Positions 46,772 through 59,184 of a stretch of DNA of 64,000 nucleotides are shown piece after piece. Both the position numbers and the translations under genes were made by a program. How positions within the stretch are numbered: the first letter of the stretch is position 1; the number at the start of each line of letters is the position of its first letter. The DNA comes from Candidatus Kurthia intestinigallinarum (GTDB taxonomy: Bacteria > Bacillota > Bacilli > Bacillales_A > Planococcaceae), in NCBI RefSeq assembly GCF_003991225.1, contig NZ_JTFC01000033.1:62001-126000 (forward strand). Direction: 5' to 3'. Under the pieces are notes generated by a model that worked only from the letters and a program-made list of their open reading frames with translations, was not told where the DNA came from and made no database searches.

Positions 46772-47956
46772 ATGAATGAGAAAAAATCGGTAAAAGATAT
46801 TGATGTGAAAGGTAAACGCGTATTTGTACGTGTGGACTTTAATGTGCCAATGGAAGATGGAAAAGTAACAGATGACACACGTATTCGCGCAGCATTACCA
46901 ACAATCCAATATTTAGTCGATGAAGGTGCCAAAGTGATTTTATCAAGTCACTTAGGCCGTCCAAAAGGTGAAGTAAAAGAAGAGCTTCGTTTAACAGCAG
47001 CAGGCGAGCGCTTAGCAGAATTGCTAGGTAAGCCAGTGAAGAAATTAGACGAATCTGTAGGTGAAAACGTGAAAGCGGTTGTCGCAGCTATGGAAGATGG
47101 CGACATCGTATTACTTGAAAATGTACGTTTCCACGCTGGTGAGGAAAAAAATGATCCAGCACTTGCAAAACAATTTGCGGAGCTTGCAGATGTCTATGTG
47201 AATGACGCCTTTGGTGCCGCTCACCGTGCACACGCAACAACAGCAGGTATCGCAGAATTTTTACCTGCTGTATCAGGCTTCTTAATGCAAAAAGAATTAG
47301 ATGTTTTAGGGAAAGCACTAGCAGATCCTGAGCGTCCATTCACAGCGATCATCGGTGGCGCTAAAGTAAAAGATAAAATCGACGTGATTAACCACCTGTT
47401 AGAAAAAGTGGATAACTTAATTATCGGTGGCGGATTGTCTTACACATTCACAAAGGCACAAGGTCACGAAGTTGGGACATCTCTTCTTGAAGAAGACAAA
47501 ATTGACTTAGCAAAATCATTTATCAAAAAAGCAGAAGACAAAGGCGTAAACTTCTATATGCCTGTCGATGAAGTTGTAGCGGACGAGTTTTCAAAAGATG
47601 CCAATACAAAAGTAGTCGATATCGATAAAATTCCTGCAGATTATATGGGACTTGATATTGGTCCAAAAACGGCTGAAATCTATGCGGACGTTATTAAAAA
47701 TTCAAAATTAATCATTTGGAATGGCCCAATGGGTGTATTTGAAATGGATGCTTTCGCAAACGGTACAAAAGCCGTAGCCAATGCGATGGCAGAAACAGAA
47801 GGCTATACAGTAATCGGCGGTGGCGACTCAGCTGCCGCGGTTGAAAAATTCGGTGTTGCAGAAAAAATGTCACATGTATCAACTGGTGGCGGTGCTTCAC
47901 TTGAATTCATGGAAGGCAAAGAGCTTCCAGGCGTTGTCGCGTTAAACGATAAATAA
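46772..47956 (+). CDS. pgk: Phosphoglycerate kinase Pgk
   Basis: 394 residues. The substrate-binding N-terminal domain has [10 protein letters not shown] and S-H-L-G-R-P-K-G, the nucleotide domain has [11 protein letters not shown], and the C-terminal G-G-G-D-S-A-A-A motif is present. It transfers phosphate from 1,3-bisphosphoglycerate to ADP. The start ATG has a GGGAGG site. It heads the pgk-tpiA-gpmI-eno series, which is tightly packed and is the classical lower-glycolysis operon of Bacillota. Confidence 0.98.
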   Translation: MNEKKSVKDIDVKGKRVFVRVDFNVPMEDGKVTDDTRIRAALPTIQYLVDEGAKVILSSHLGRPKGEVKEELRLTAAGERLAELLGKPVKKLDESVGENVKAVVAAMEDGDIVLLENVRFHAGEEKNDPALAKQFAELADVYVNDAFGAAHRAHATTAGIAEFLPAVSGFLMQKELDVLGKALADPERPFTAIIGGAKVKDKIDVINHLLEKVDNLIIGGGLSYTFTKAQGHEVGTSLLEEDKIDLAKSFIKKAEDKGVNFYMPVDEVVADEFSKDANTKVVDIDKIPADYMGLDIGPKTAEIYADVIKNSKLIIWNGPMGVFEMDAFANGTKAVANAMAETEGYTVIGGGDSAAAVEKFGVAEKMSHVSTGGGASLEFMEGKELPGVVALNDK

Positions 47957-47978
47957 ACTATATTTGGAGGATGATTGA

Positions 47979-50262
<2,284 letters not shown>

Positions 50263-50268
50263 AACTAA

Positions 50269-51591
<1,323 letters not shown>

Positions 51592-51606
51592 TTGAGTGAG
51601 TGAAAG

Positions 51607-51638
51607 AGGAATTGTGCTTAGGCGCAATTCCTTTTTTC
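51607..51638 (+). terminator. Terminator after eno
   Basis: AGGAATTG (51607-51614) pairs with CAATTCCT (51625-51632), extended by GC pairs inside, then a T-run. Confidence 0.85.
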
Positions 51639-51795
51639 ATTATGTGGATTTAAAAAAATACCGTTTTTTGCTATATAGTTGCACGTATTCATGTTAAAAT
51701 GGCATTATGTATGATTACGTTTAAATTATGCATTGCTTGCTGGGTCTATGATAAAATAGGCAAAGTTGTGATGTAGATGAGCAGGAGGTGGCATG

Positions 51796-52023
51796 ATGCA
51801 TACATTTTTACTAATCTCATTAATCGTTTTATCAGTGTTAATTATTGCGACAGTATTAATGCAGGAACCAAAAAGTGCTGGTCTTTCAGGCGCCATTTCA
51901 GGTGGTGCTGAGCAGCTATTTGGTAAGTCAAAAGCGCGTGGTGTTGAACTTGTTTTACACCGCGTAACAATGGTCCTTTCAGTATTATTTTTCGTGGTAG
52001 CAATTTTAATTGCAAAATTCTAA
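51796..52023 (+). CDS. secG: Protein translocase subunit SecG
   Basis: 75 residues with two membrane helices around the conserved loop [18 protein letters not shown]. SecG is the small non-essential subunit of the SecYEG channel and assists SecA-driven export. Two tandem ATG codons (51793, 51796) are present. GGAGG at 51784-51788 and the B. subtilis N-terminus (M-H-) favour the second. A terminator follows, so it may be transcribed separately from the esterase gene. Confidence 0.95.
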   Translation: MHTFLLISLIVLSVLIIATVLMQEPKSAGLSGAISGGAEQLFGKSKARGVELVLHRVTMVLSVLFFVVAILIAKF

Positions 52024-52033
52024 TAAACGATTG

Positions 52034-52063
52034 ATGCCTAACCACCAAAAGGTTAGGCATTTT
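52034..52063 (+). terminator. Terminator after secG
   Basis: ATGCCTAACC pairs with GGTTAGGCAT around a 7-base loop, followed by a short T-rich stretch. Confidence 0.75.
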
Positions 52064-52131
52064 ATATTTATTAAGGATATAATAGAGAAAGACATATTTA
52101 TCAACGAATGACACATCAGGAGGTTTTTGAA

Positions 52132-52878
52132 GTGAAGGTATCTTTGCCAGAGCCATTCTTTTTTGAGGCTGGGAAACGAGCAGTATTATTACTACACGGA
52201 TTTACAGGGAGTTCAGCGGATGTGCGTATTTTAGGGCGCTTTCTAGAAAAGGAAGGATATACCGTTAAAGCTCCGCATTATAAGGGCCATGGTGTATCAC
52301 CTAAGGAGCTTATTCAAACTGGACCAAAAGATTGGTGGCAGGATGTTGAAAGGGCGTATGAGGAGCTAGTGGAAGCTGGTTACTCAGAAATTGCTGTAGC
52401 GGGCCTATCGCTTGGCGGCGTCTTTTCTCTTCGTTTAGGTTATACAAAACCGCTAAAAGGCATTGTGACGATGTGTGCGCCGATGACGATGCGTACAACC
52501 GACACAATGTTTAGCGGCATTTTAAAATATGCGAACGATTTTAGTCGCGCATTTGGATATACTGAAGAGCAACGAGTAGCGCTAAAGGAAGACATTAAGC
52601 GTGAAGGAATGCCCTCATTGCCAAAACTTCCTGAACTGATTCAAGATGTGCGCAGTCACGTAGATGAAGTGTATGCACCGATCTTTGTTGTACAAGGACG
52701 ATTAGACGATGTCATAAATCCGAAGTCAGCGCAGATTATTTATGATACAGTAGAGTCAATTGACAAACACATAAAATGGTATGAGGAATCAGGCCATGTC
52801 ATTACGTTAGATAAAGAGAAAAAACAATTACATGAGGATATTTTAGCATTTCTAAATACATTAGATTGGCAGGAATAA
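52132..52878 (+). CDS. Carboxylesterase (Est30/YvaK-like)
   Basis: 248 residues of the alpha/beta-hydrolase fold. The oxyanion strand is L-L-H-G-F-T-G, the nucleophile elbow A-G-L-S-L-G-G, the Asp lies in Q-G-R-L-D-D and the catalytic His in S-G-H-V-I-T-L-D. This matches the Geobacillus Est30 monoglyceride/short-chain esterase type. The frame opens at 52108, but AGGAGG at 52118-52123 fits GTG 52132, and the protein then begins [11 protein letters not shown] as in relatives. It precedes rnr by 27 bases, the conserved secG-est-rnr-smpB order. Confidence 0.93.
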   Translation: MKVSLPEPFFFEAGKRAVLLLHGFTGSSADVRILGRFLEKEGYTVKAPHYKGHGVSPKELIQTGPKDWWQDVERAYEELVEAGYSEIAVAGLSLGGVFSLRLGYTKPLKGIVTMCAPMTMRTTDTMFSGILKYANDFSRAFGYTEEQRVALKEDIKREGMPSLPKLPELIQDVRSHVDEVYAPIFVVQGRLDDVINPKSAQIIYDTVESIDKHIKWYEESGHVITLDKEKKQLHEDILAFLNTLDWQE

Positions 52879-52905
52879 TCGTCAGAAAACGTAGGAGGAA
52901 AACAT

Positions 52906-55281
52906 TTGAGTAATTTAGAACAACGCACACTTGCGTTACTCACAGAACCAGAAATTAAACCGCTAACGGTGGCGGAGATAGAAGAAAACTTAGGACTTAC
53001 AGAGGCAGATGACTTCAGAGACTTAGTAAAGGTATTAGTGAAATTAGAAGAAGCAGGTACAATCGTACGCGGCAGCAATGACAAATACGGTACACCTGAA
53101 CGTATGAACACATTCCAAGGTCGCTTTATCGGCCATGCAAAAGGCTTTGGCTTCGTAGCACCAGAAGAAGCAGGCTTAGATGATGTATTCATTCCACCAA
53201 CAATGAAAGGTGGCGCTTTAAACGGTGATACAGTCATCGTGAAAGTATCTTCTGACTCAACAGGTGAACGTCGTGAAGGTCAAATTATCGAGGTTGTAGA
53301 ACGTGGGACATCACGTATCGTTGGTGAATTCCAAGCGAATAAAAACTTCGGTTTCGTACTGCCAGATGACAAACGTTTTGGTACAGATATTTTCATCGGT
53401 CAAGGCCACACATTAGGCGCTGTTGACGGGCATAAAGTTGTTGTTGAAATTACAAAATGGCCAGACGAAAAACGCTCTGCATCTGGTATGATTACACAAA
53501 TCTTAGGTCATAAAAATGACCCAGGTGTAGACATTTTATCAATCATTCATAAGCACAATATCGACGTAGAATTCCCTGAAGAAGTCGTAGAGGCCGCGCA
53601 ACAAGTGCCAGACGAAATTTCAGATGAGGACCGCGTAGGACGCCGCGATTGCCGCGAGGATATGGTCGTAACAATCGATGGCGAATCTGCAAAAGACTTA
53701 GATGATGCAGTAGGTGTTGTGAAACTAGACAACGGGAACTACAAATTAACGGTTCACATTGCAGACGTCAGCTACTATGTGACACTTGATTCGATTTTAG
53801 ATAAGGAAGCATATGAGCGTGCGACTTCTGTGTACTTAACAGACCGCGTAATCCCAATGATTCCACACCGTTTATCAAATGGTATTTGTTCATTAAACCC
53901 ACAAGTAGACCGTCTTGTACTATCTTGTGAAATGATCATTAGCCCAGAAGGTAAAGTTGTGGAACATGATATTTTCCAAAGTGTCATCCGCACAAACGAA
54001 CGTATGACATACTCAGATGTTTACAAAATTTTAGAACACAAAGACGAAGCATTAATCGAGCGCTACAAAGAGCTTGTCCCAATGTTTGAAACAATGAAAG
54101 AATTATCAACTATTCTTCGTAATCGTCGTGACGCACGTGGTGCAGTAGACTTCGATTTAAAAGAATCTCAAGTGGTTGTTGATGAAAACGGCTGGCCTGT
54201 AGACATCGTTGTTCGTGAACGTACCATCGCTGAAAAAATGATTGAAGACTTCATGCTTGCAGCGAACGAAACAGTAGCAGAGCATGTTTGTAAAATGGAA
54301 TTACCATTCATTTACCGTATTCACGAAGACCCATCTCCAGAGCGTCTACAACGTTTCTTCGAGTTTATTACGAACTTCGGTATTACTGTAAAAGGTGCGA
54401 CAGATTCAATCGATCCAAGCGCGCTACAAGGTATCTTAAAATCAGTTGAGGGTAAACCAGAATATCCAGTAATCTCAACAATGATGCTACGCTCAATGCA
54501 ACAAGCGAAATACAGCCCAGAATGTCTTGGTCACTTCGGCTTAGCGGCGCCGTACTACACACACTTTACGTCGCCAATCCGTCGTTACCCTGACTTAATC
54601 GTGCACCGTTTAATCCGCACGTACTTAATTGAAGGTGACAAATCACCAAAAACAACGTCTTATTGGGGCGCGCATATGGACGAAATCTCGACGCATACAT
54701 CTTCTCGTGAACGTCGTGCCATTGATGCAGAACGTGATACAGAAGCAATCAAGAAAGCACAATACATGGCTGATAAAGTGGGTCAAGAATTTGAAGGTAT
54801 CGTAGGTTCTGTAACGAACTTCGGTATGTTCATCGAGCTTGATAACACAATTGAAGGTCTTGTACACATTAGTAATTTAACAGATGACTACTACAACTTT
54901 GATGAAAGCTCAATGACGATGCGCGGTGAACGTACAGCGCGCCAGTTCCGTATCGGTGATCGTGTGAAAATCAAAGTATTCAACGTCAATGTAGACGAAG
55001 CGGCAGTGGACTTTATCATTACAGATATGCCAGAGCCACAACCACGTCGTCGTACAGGTGGCCCTCGTGTCATCAAAGGGAAAGACAAAGATAAAGAATT
55101 CAAACGCGGTGGTAAAGACGGTAGCAAACGTACGCCAAGCGGCCCGAAAGTAAACGGCCGTACACGCAAACAAGACCGCAAACGCGGCGGTGAGGGCGGC
55201 GGTAAGCCACGTAAAGGCGGCAGCTTCTACGATGCAATGGCAAAAGCTTCTCAAAAGAAAGACCACGGCAAACGAAAATAA
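52906..55281 (+). CDS. rnr: Ribonuclease R
   Basis: 791 residues. Order of domains: N-terminal winged helix (1-65), cold-shock domains (about 75-220), RNB catalytic domain with the four-Asp motif I-D-G-E-S-A-K-D-L-D-D-A, S1 domain (V-G-S-V-T-N-F-G-M-F-I-E-L), and a long basic Gly/Lys/Arg-rich tail (last 70 residues). It is a processive 3'-5' exoribonuclease able to degrade structured RNA. It also joins trans-translation by destroying stalled mRNAs, which agrees with its position just upstream of smpB. It starts at TTG 52906 behind AGGAGG. Confidence 0.97.
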   Translation: MSNLEQRTLALLTEPEIKPLTVAEIEENLGLTEADDFRDLVKVLVKLEEAGTIVRGSNDKYGTPERMNTFQGRFIGHAKGFGFVAPEEAGLDDVFIPPTMKGGALNGDTVIVKVSSDSTGERREGQIIEVVERGTSRIVGEFQANKNFGFVLPDDKRFGTDIFIGQGHTLGAVDGHKVVVEITKWPDEKRSASGMITQILGHKNDPGVDILSIIHKHNIDVEFPEEVVEAAQQVPDEISDEDRVGRRDCREDMVVTIDGESAKDLDDAVGVVKLDNGNYKLTVHIADVSYYVTLDSILDKEAYERATSVYLTDRVIPMIPHRLSNGICSLNPQVDRLVLSCEMIISPEGKVVEHDIFQSVIRTNERMTYSDVYKILEHKDEALIERYKELVPMFETMKELSTILRNRRDARGAVDFDLKESQVVVDENGWPVDIVVRERTIAEKMIEDFMLAANETVAEHVCKMELPFIYRIHEDPSPERLQRFFEFITNFGITVKGATDSIDPSALQGILKSVEGKPEYPVISTMMLRSMQQAKYSPECLGHFGLAAPYYTHFTSPIRRYPDLIVHRLIRTYLIEGDKSPKTTSYWGAHMDEISTHTSSRERRAIDAERDTEAIKKAQYMADKVGQEFEGIVGSVTNFGMFIELDNTIEGLVHISNLTDDYYNFDESSMTMRGERTARQFRIGDRVKIKVFNVNVDEAAVDFIITDMPEPQPRRRTGGPRVIKGKDKDKEFKRGGKDGSKRTPSGPKVNGRTRKQDRKRGGEGGGKPRKGGSFYDAMAKASQKKDHGKRK

Positions 55282-55303
55282 GAATTTATTGAGGTGACGC
55301 CAC

Positions 55304-55768
55304 ATGCCAAAGGGAAAAGGTAATGCAATCGCACAAAATAAAAAAGCGAGCCATGACTACTTTATCGAGGATACAATCGAAGCGGGCCTAGTGCTAGATG
55401 GTACAGAAATCAAATCGATTCGTAAAGGTAAAGTGCAGCTGAAAGACTCGTATATTCAAATTCGTAACGGTGAGGCGTGGGTATCAAATATGCACATTAG
55501 CCCGTACGAACAAGGGAACATCTTCAACCATGACCCAATTCGTACACGGAAGCTTTTACTGCATAAACGCCAAATCCAACAGCTTAATTACGACATTAAA
55601 CGTGACGGTTACACAATCGTACCGCTTAAAATGTATATTAAAGATGGTTACGCCAAACTACTAATCGGCCTTGGTAAAGGTAAGAAAAATTACGATAAAC
55701 GCCAGGACTTGAAGAAAAAAGACGCAAAACGCGATATGGCACGTGCCATGAAAGACCGCGTGCGTTAA
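55304..55768 (+). CDS. smpB: tmRNA-binding protein SmpB
   Basis: 154 residues. The OB-fold core has [16 protein letters not shown] and W-V-S-N-M-H-I, and the C-terminal basic tail [14 protein letters not shown] that occupies the mRNA channel is complete. It delivers tmRNA to stalled ribosomes. In most Bacillota ssrA lies directly downstream; here it is about 5.2 kb away because of inserted accessory genes. A terminator follows smpB. Confidence 0.97.
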   Translation: MPKGKGNAIAQNKKASHDYFIEDTIEAGLVLDGTEIKSIRKGKVQLKDSYIQIRNGEAWVSNMHISPYEQGNIFNHDPIRTRKLLLHKRQIQQLNYDIKRDGYTIVPLKMYIKDGYAKLLIGLGKGKKNYDKRQDLKKKDAKRDMARAMKDRVR

Positions 55769-55772
55769 TTTA

Positions 55773-55808
55773 TTAGAACTCATACGATATTGTATGAGTT
55801 CTTTTTTT
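55773..55808 (+). terminator. Terminator after smpB
   Basis: AGAACTCATAC pairs with GTATGAGTTCT around a 6-base loop, followed by a T-run. The next 230 bases (to 56042) are AT-rich with no gene I can support. Confidence 0.85.
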
Positions 55809-56247
55809 GTTTTTAAATGAAAAGACTTAAAAATTATATAGGTTATTGTATTTATATTTAGGAATAAATGATTCTTTTATTATTTTAAATTTAATAAATA
55901 ACATGTAATTGTCATTTTGCCTATTTTAAGTAATAAGTTTTATATCTTTTTGATACACTTCTGTAAAAAATCAACCGTATACTACGATTACTCAGTGCGA
56001 GAAATCATGAGTAAATTAAAATTTGTTAGGGGATTATACATAATGAAAAAAGCAATCGTCGCTGCGACAGCTGTAGCGTTAACATTCAGTGCTGCAACAT
56101 CAGCAAATGCAAAAGAAGTAAAACAACCAACGAAAAAAGTAGTAAAAGTAAAATCAAAAGCCGGTAAATCAATCGTTAAAAAAACAACAGCTGTATCATC
56201 AGATGCGAAAAAAGTGAAAAAAGCTGCAAAAGATTATTTTAAAGTAG

Positions 56248-56383
56248 TTGAACTACCCCCACTTAGCCGTTCTTACGAATGTGCTTGAAGTGGGGGATTC
56301 CTACGAACAGTGCTTGCTTGTTCCAACAGCTCGAACAGCGGCTTCACTTCTTGAGTAGGCGAGCCCCGTAGTTCCTACGGTTG
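56248..56383 (-). ncRNA. Predicted omega (reRNA) 3' region of the tnpB element
   Basis: The 136 bases between the tnpB stop and the right end hold the RE hairpin and correspond to where TnpB guide RNAs end in studied elements. The guide would be read from the flank beginning at 56247 on the minus strand (CTACTTTAAAATAATC). The 5' limit, which normally lies within tnpB, cannot be placed by eye. Confidence 0.5.
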
Positions 56384-57520
56384 TTAGATTAACGTAGTGA
56401 GCCCTTCGGCTAAAATATTCCGACTTGCGTTAAGGTCCCGGTCTAATACTGTGCCGCAAGATGGGCAAACCCACTCGCGAATATCGAGGGACTTCTTGCC
56501 GTCTCGATGCCCACAGACATGACAAAGTTGGCTTGATGGATAGAAGCGTGAAATCTTTACAATTTTTCGGCCATACCACTTCGCCTTATACATCAGTTTT
56601 TGCACAAAAGAAGTCCAAGAAACGTCACTAATGGCTTTTGCTAGTTTATAATTCTTTAGTAATCCTTTTGTATTCAAGTCTTCTAGGCAGATGATGTCAT
56701 ACTGGCGAATGAGTTCCGTTGATAACTTATTCAAAAAATCTTCCCGCTGAAACGCGACACGCTCACGTAAGCGCGCGACTTTACGACGTTGCTTTTGGTA
56801 GTTCATACAGTCACGCAAATCGCGTTTTTCTTTTTTTGCTTGTTCGTAGCGACGTGATAACTTGCGTTGTTCCCGCTTTAGTTTCTGTTCCATCTTCGCC
56901 GTAAAGCGTTGGTTATCCACTTTACGTCCATCAGACAGCATCGCAAAATCGGTGATGCCTAAATCAATCCCAATCGTCTTATTGGTTTTCGGTAACGGCT
57001 TAAAATCAGGCACTTCACATGTAATCGATACGTAAAAATGGCCACTTGCATGATATTTGATCGTTGCGCGCATCATCCGACCTTCCACTACACAAGTTTG
57101 TTTGAACTTCACAAGCCCAAGCTTCGGCAGTTTGATTCGTTTGCCGACAATCGCGATATTGTTATTTGTATTTTTGGTGGTATAGCTTTGAACAGGATTT
57201 TTTTTGCTTTTGAAACGAGGGTAGTTGTTTTGCTTCTTAAAAAATCGATTAAAGGCATCGATTAAACATTCATAAGAGGCTTGTAATGCCACACTATCTA
57301 CATTGCGCAGCCAAGCCGTTTCATCTTGTTTCTTCATCTTCGTGAGGACTTTAGACATCAAGCGACGATTTAAGCTTTTGCCATCTTCCTTATAAGAAGT
57401 GTTCCAAAGTGCAAGAAAATGGTTATAGACAAAACGACAATGACCATGCGTTTGATGGATGCGTGCTTGTTGGTCCTTATTTGGATATAATCTAAATTTG
57501 TAGGCTTTATTTTGTGACAT
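56384..57520 (-). CDS. tnpB: RNA-guided nuclease TnpB of an IS200/IS605-type element
   Basis: 378 residues. N-terminal helix-turn-helix/OrfB domain (Y-K-F-R-L-Y-P-N-K-D-Q), then a split RuvC nuclease: Asp186 in I-G-I-D-L-G-I-T, Glu280 in I-C-L-E-D-L-N and Asp362 in L-D-R-D-L-N-A-S-R-N, with a Zn-finger (Cys333, Cys336, Cys352, Cys355) between them. All catalytic and metal residues are intact, so it may be active. The frame is open to 57637, but GAGGTGA precedes ATG 57520 and the family N-terminus starts there. TnpB proteins cut DNA next to a TAM using an omega RNA from the element's right end, favouring retention of the element. Confidence 0.93.
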   Translation of the reverse strand: MSQNKAYKFRLYPNKDQQARIHQTHGHCRFVYNHFLALWNTSYKEDGKSLNRRLMSKVLTKMKKQDETAWLRNVDSVALQASYECLIDAFNRFFKKQNNYPRFKSKKNPVQSYTTKNTNNNIAIVGKRIKLPKLGLVKFKQTCVVEGRMMRATIKYHASGHFYVSITCEVPDFKPLPKTNKTIGIDLGITDFAMLSDGRKVDNQRFTAKMEQKLKREQRKLSRRYEQAKKEKRDLRDCMNYQKQRRKVARLRERVAFQREDFLNKLSTELIRQYDIICLEDLNTKGLLKNYKLAKAISDVSWTSFVQKLMYKAKWYGRKIVKISRFYPSSQLCHVCGHRDGKKSLDIREWVCPSCGTVLDRDLNASRNILAEGLTTLI

Positions 57521-58093
57521 GACATTCACCTCTTCCGTTCGTTCGTTTTTAATCGTTTCGATGGAAATACCGCCAGTAGAGATCCAACAGTCGTTTTTAG
57601 AGCAAAACAGTTTTAGTCTTTTCATACCCTTTTTCAATCAATAGCAAGCCCTATTAACGAGTATTTTAACGAGCATCTCTTGAAACGTACTATTCGTCAA
57701 AAGCATAGCATGCATCGCCCACCTACTCACTTCGCTCCTTGAGGTGGGCGTCTTCTGCTACAGACATGATAAAAAAGGTGCTTTAACAAAAGAAGAATAC
57801 ACAGCATTACTAGCACAAATCACACAGCTAGAAGCGCAAATCAAGGCGGATATGGAAAAACTACAAGAAGTATTGAAAGATGTAAAAAAACAGCTTGATA
57901 AAAAGCATGACAAGCCGAAAAAAGCGGATTGTGATGATAAAGACGATCATGACGACGATGATGATGACAAAGACGACGATTATGATGATGACCAAGATGA
58001 CGACCAAGACGACGATCATGATGACGATCATGATGATGACCAAGATGACGATGATAACGACAACGACTAATTAATTTTATAAAGAAACTGTGA

Positions 58094-58126
58094 AACACCT
58101 CCAAAATTTTTGGAGGTGTTTTTTGT
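58094..58126 (+). terminator. Terminator after the Asp-rich protein gene
   Basis: AACACCTCCAAAA (58094-58106) pairs with TTTTTGGAGGTGTT almost without loop, followed by a T-run. Confidence 0.88.
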
Positions 58127-58292
58127 TGAGGAAACAACTTAATAATGAAATTAGTTGATTTGAAAAATATGCTATATACTTGATTTGAATACATAGAAAA
58201 TATTTAAATGCAAACGTTAAATATGGATAAAAATAACTAAAAAATAAATAAATGTGATAGAATATGTTCATAAAATAAAAAGAGGTGTAGGT

Positions 58293-59168
58293 ATGTTTAA
58301 TAGCAAATTTAAAAAAGAAGCTATTTCAGGATATAAGGAAGTAGTTGAGGAATATGAACAATCACGTGAAGAAATTTTAAAGGGGTCAGAAAACTTATAT
58401 AACAGTAGAATATTATTAAAAGATTATATAGAATTAACATTAAATTTAGTGAATCGTTTAAAAAACAAACCACTTGAAATGTCATTAAAGGTTGAAGAAG
58501 CACAGCTTAAATTTGATAAATTCAAAAATACTATTCTAGAGTTAGAAAAAGAAATTGATACAGAATTGAAAAAGAATGTATTAGGTGCTGGCGCTGGTGT
58601 TGCTGCTGGTGGAGCAGTTGCTGCTTTTGGTCCATCTGCAGCAATGGCGATTGCTACAACATTTGGTACAGCATCGACAGGAACAGCAATCTCAGCATTA
58701 TCAGGTGCAGCTGCAACAAATGCAGCATTAGCCTGGCTAGGTGGTGGAGCTCTTGTAGCTGGAGGTGGTGGAACCGCAGCAGGCTCGACATTACTAGCGC
58801 TTGCTGGACCAATTGGTTGGGCTATTGGTGGTACGGCAGTTGCAACTGCGGGAATACTGACAAGTAGTAAAAATAAAAAAGTCGGAAAAGAAGCTTTAGA
58901 TAAAACTGCGGAGCTACATAAAGCAATTCGTGTTGCAGATGCAACAAAAATTGAAATTAAGTATACAACAGATGAGGTAAATCAATCAGCTTATTTAATA
59001 AAGACAGCTGTACAAACTATGGACTCAAATTTAGAACAATATAGTTTTAATTTCCATAAAATTGTTGAAGCCAATGCCAAACACATTCTTAATGATTTAG
59101 GGACATTGGTAAATAATATGAATTCAGCTATTCAATTATTAACTCGACCTATTGGAGAACAAGCGTAA
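58293..59168 (+). CDS. Coiled-coil protein with Gly/Ala-rich hydrophobic core, gene A of a two-gene unit
   Basis: 291 residues in three parts: residues 1-95 are charged helices (E-E-Y-E-Q-S-R-E-E-I-L-K; L-E-L-E-K-E-I-D-T-E-L-K), residues 96-190 a continuous Gly/Ala-rich hydrophobic region with glycine-zipper-like stretches (G-A-G-A-G-V-A-A-G-G; W-L-G-G-G-A-L-V-A-G-G-G-G; A-G-P-I-G-W-A-I-G-G), and residues 198-291 amphipathic helices. Helix-hairpin-helix layouts of this kind occur in alpha-pore-forming proteins, but I cannot assign a family. There is no signal peptide. The frame opens at 58254; AGAGGTG precedes ATG 58293. Gene B starts 16 bases downstream, so the two are surely co-expressed. 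ATA and AGA codons are more common here than in the core genes, suggesting acquisition. Confidence 0.78.
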   Translation: MFNSKFKKEAISGYKEVVEEYEQSREEILKGSENLYNSRILLKDYIELTLNLVNRLKNKPLEMSLKVEEAQLKFDKFKNTILELEKEIDTELKKNVLGAGAGVAAGGAVAAFGPSAAMAIATTFGTASTGTAISALSGAAATNAALAWLGGGALVAGGGGTAAGSTLLALAGPIGWAIGGTAVATAGILTSSKNKKVGKEALDKTAELHKAIRVADATKIEIKYTTDEVNQSAYLIKTAVQTMDSNLEQYSFNFHKIVEANAKHILNDLGTLVNNMNSAIQLLTRPIGEQA

Positions 59169-59184
59169 AGATAGGAGAATGACA

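Larger units (their letters stand above)
56248..57768 (-). mobile_element. tnpB-only IS200/IS605-type element, 1,521 bp
   Basis: Boundaries come from the reconstruction of the split gene, uncertain by one base. Both ends carry subterminal hairpins rather than inverted repeats: at the tnpB 3' side CCCCCACTT/AAGTGGGGG (56256-56264, 56288-56296), at the 5' side CGCCCACCT/AGGTGGGCG (57716-57724, 57742-57750). On the tnpB strand the right end finishes in TCAA, as in known IS605 elements, and the left end is preceded by TTTTTTAT. There is no target duplication and no tnpA, so mobility would need a transposase supplied in trans. Confidence 0.85.
56043..58070 (+). pseudogene. Secreted Asp-rich protein gene split by a tnpB element
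   Basis: The 5' part (56043-56247) encodes a signal peptide (M-K-K-A-I-V-A-A-T-A-V-A-L-T-F, cut after A-N-A) and a Lys/Val-rich segment ending K-D-Y-F-K-V. The 3' part (57769-58070) encodes D-K-K-G-A-L-T-K-E-E-Y, a coiled-coil stretch (L-L-A-Q-I-T-Q-L-E-A-Q-I-K), a Lys-rich linker and a terminal Asp-rich tract of repeated D-D-Q/H-D-D units. Joining base 56247 to 57769 restores one continuous frame (codon G+AT = Asp), giving an intact protein of about 168 residues. The acidic tail could bind calcium or the positively charged surface; function unknown. As it stands the 5' ORF ends inside the element (stop at 56286-56288). Confidence 0.85.

Noticed and set aside
56248-57768. Hidden tnpA (Y1 transposase) in the tnpB element
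   Set aside because: The only coding sequence between the hairpin ends is tnpB; the flanking segments are too short for a transposase of about 130-150 residues.
57744-58070. An independent gene starting at GTG 57744
   Set aside because: The first eight codons lie in the hairpin end of the tnpB element. The rest continues the frame of the split upstream gene, and no ribosome site precedes the GTG.
57940-58070. CRISPR-like tandem repeat
   Set aside because: The repeats are short GAT/GAC-type codons of an Asp-rich tail, without regular spacers or fixed repeat length.
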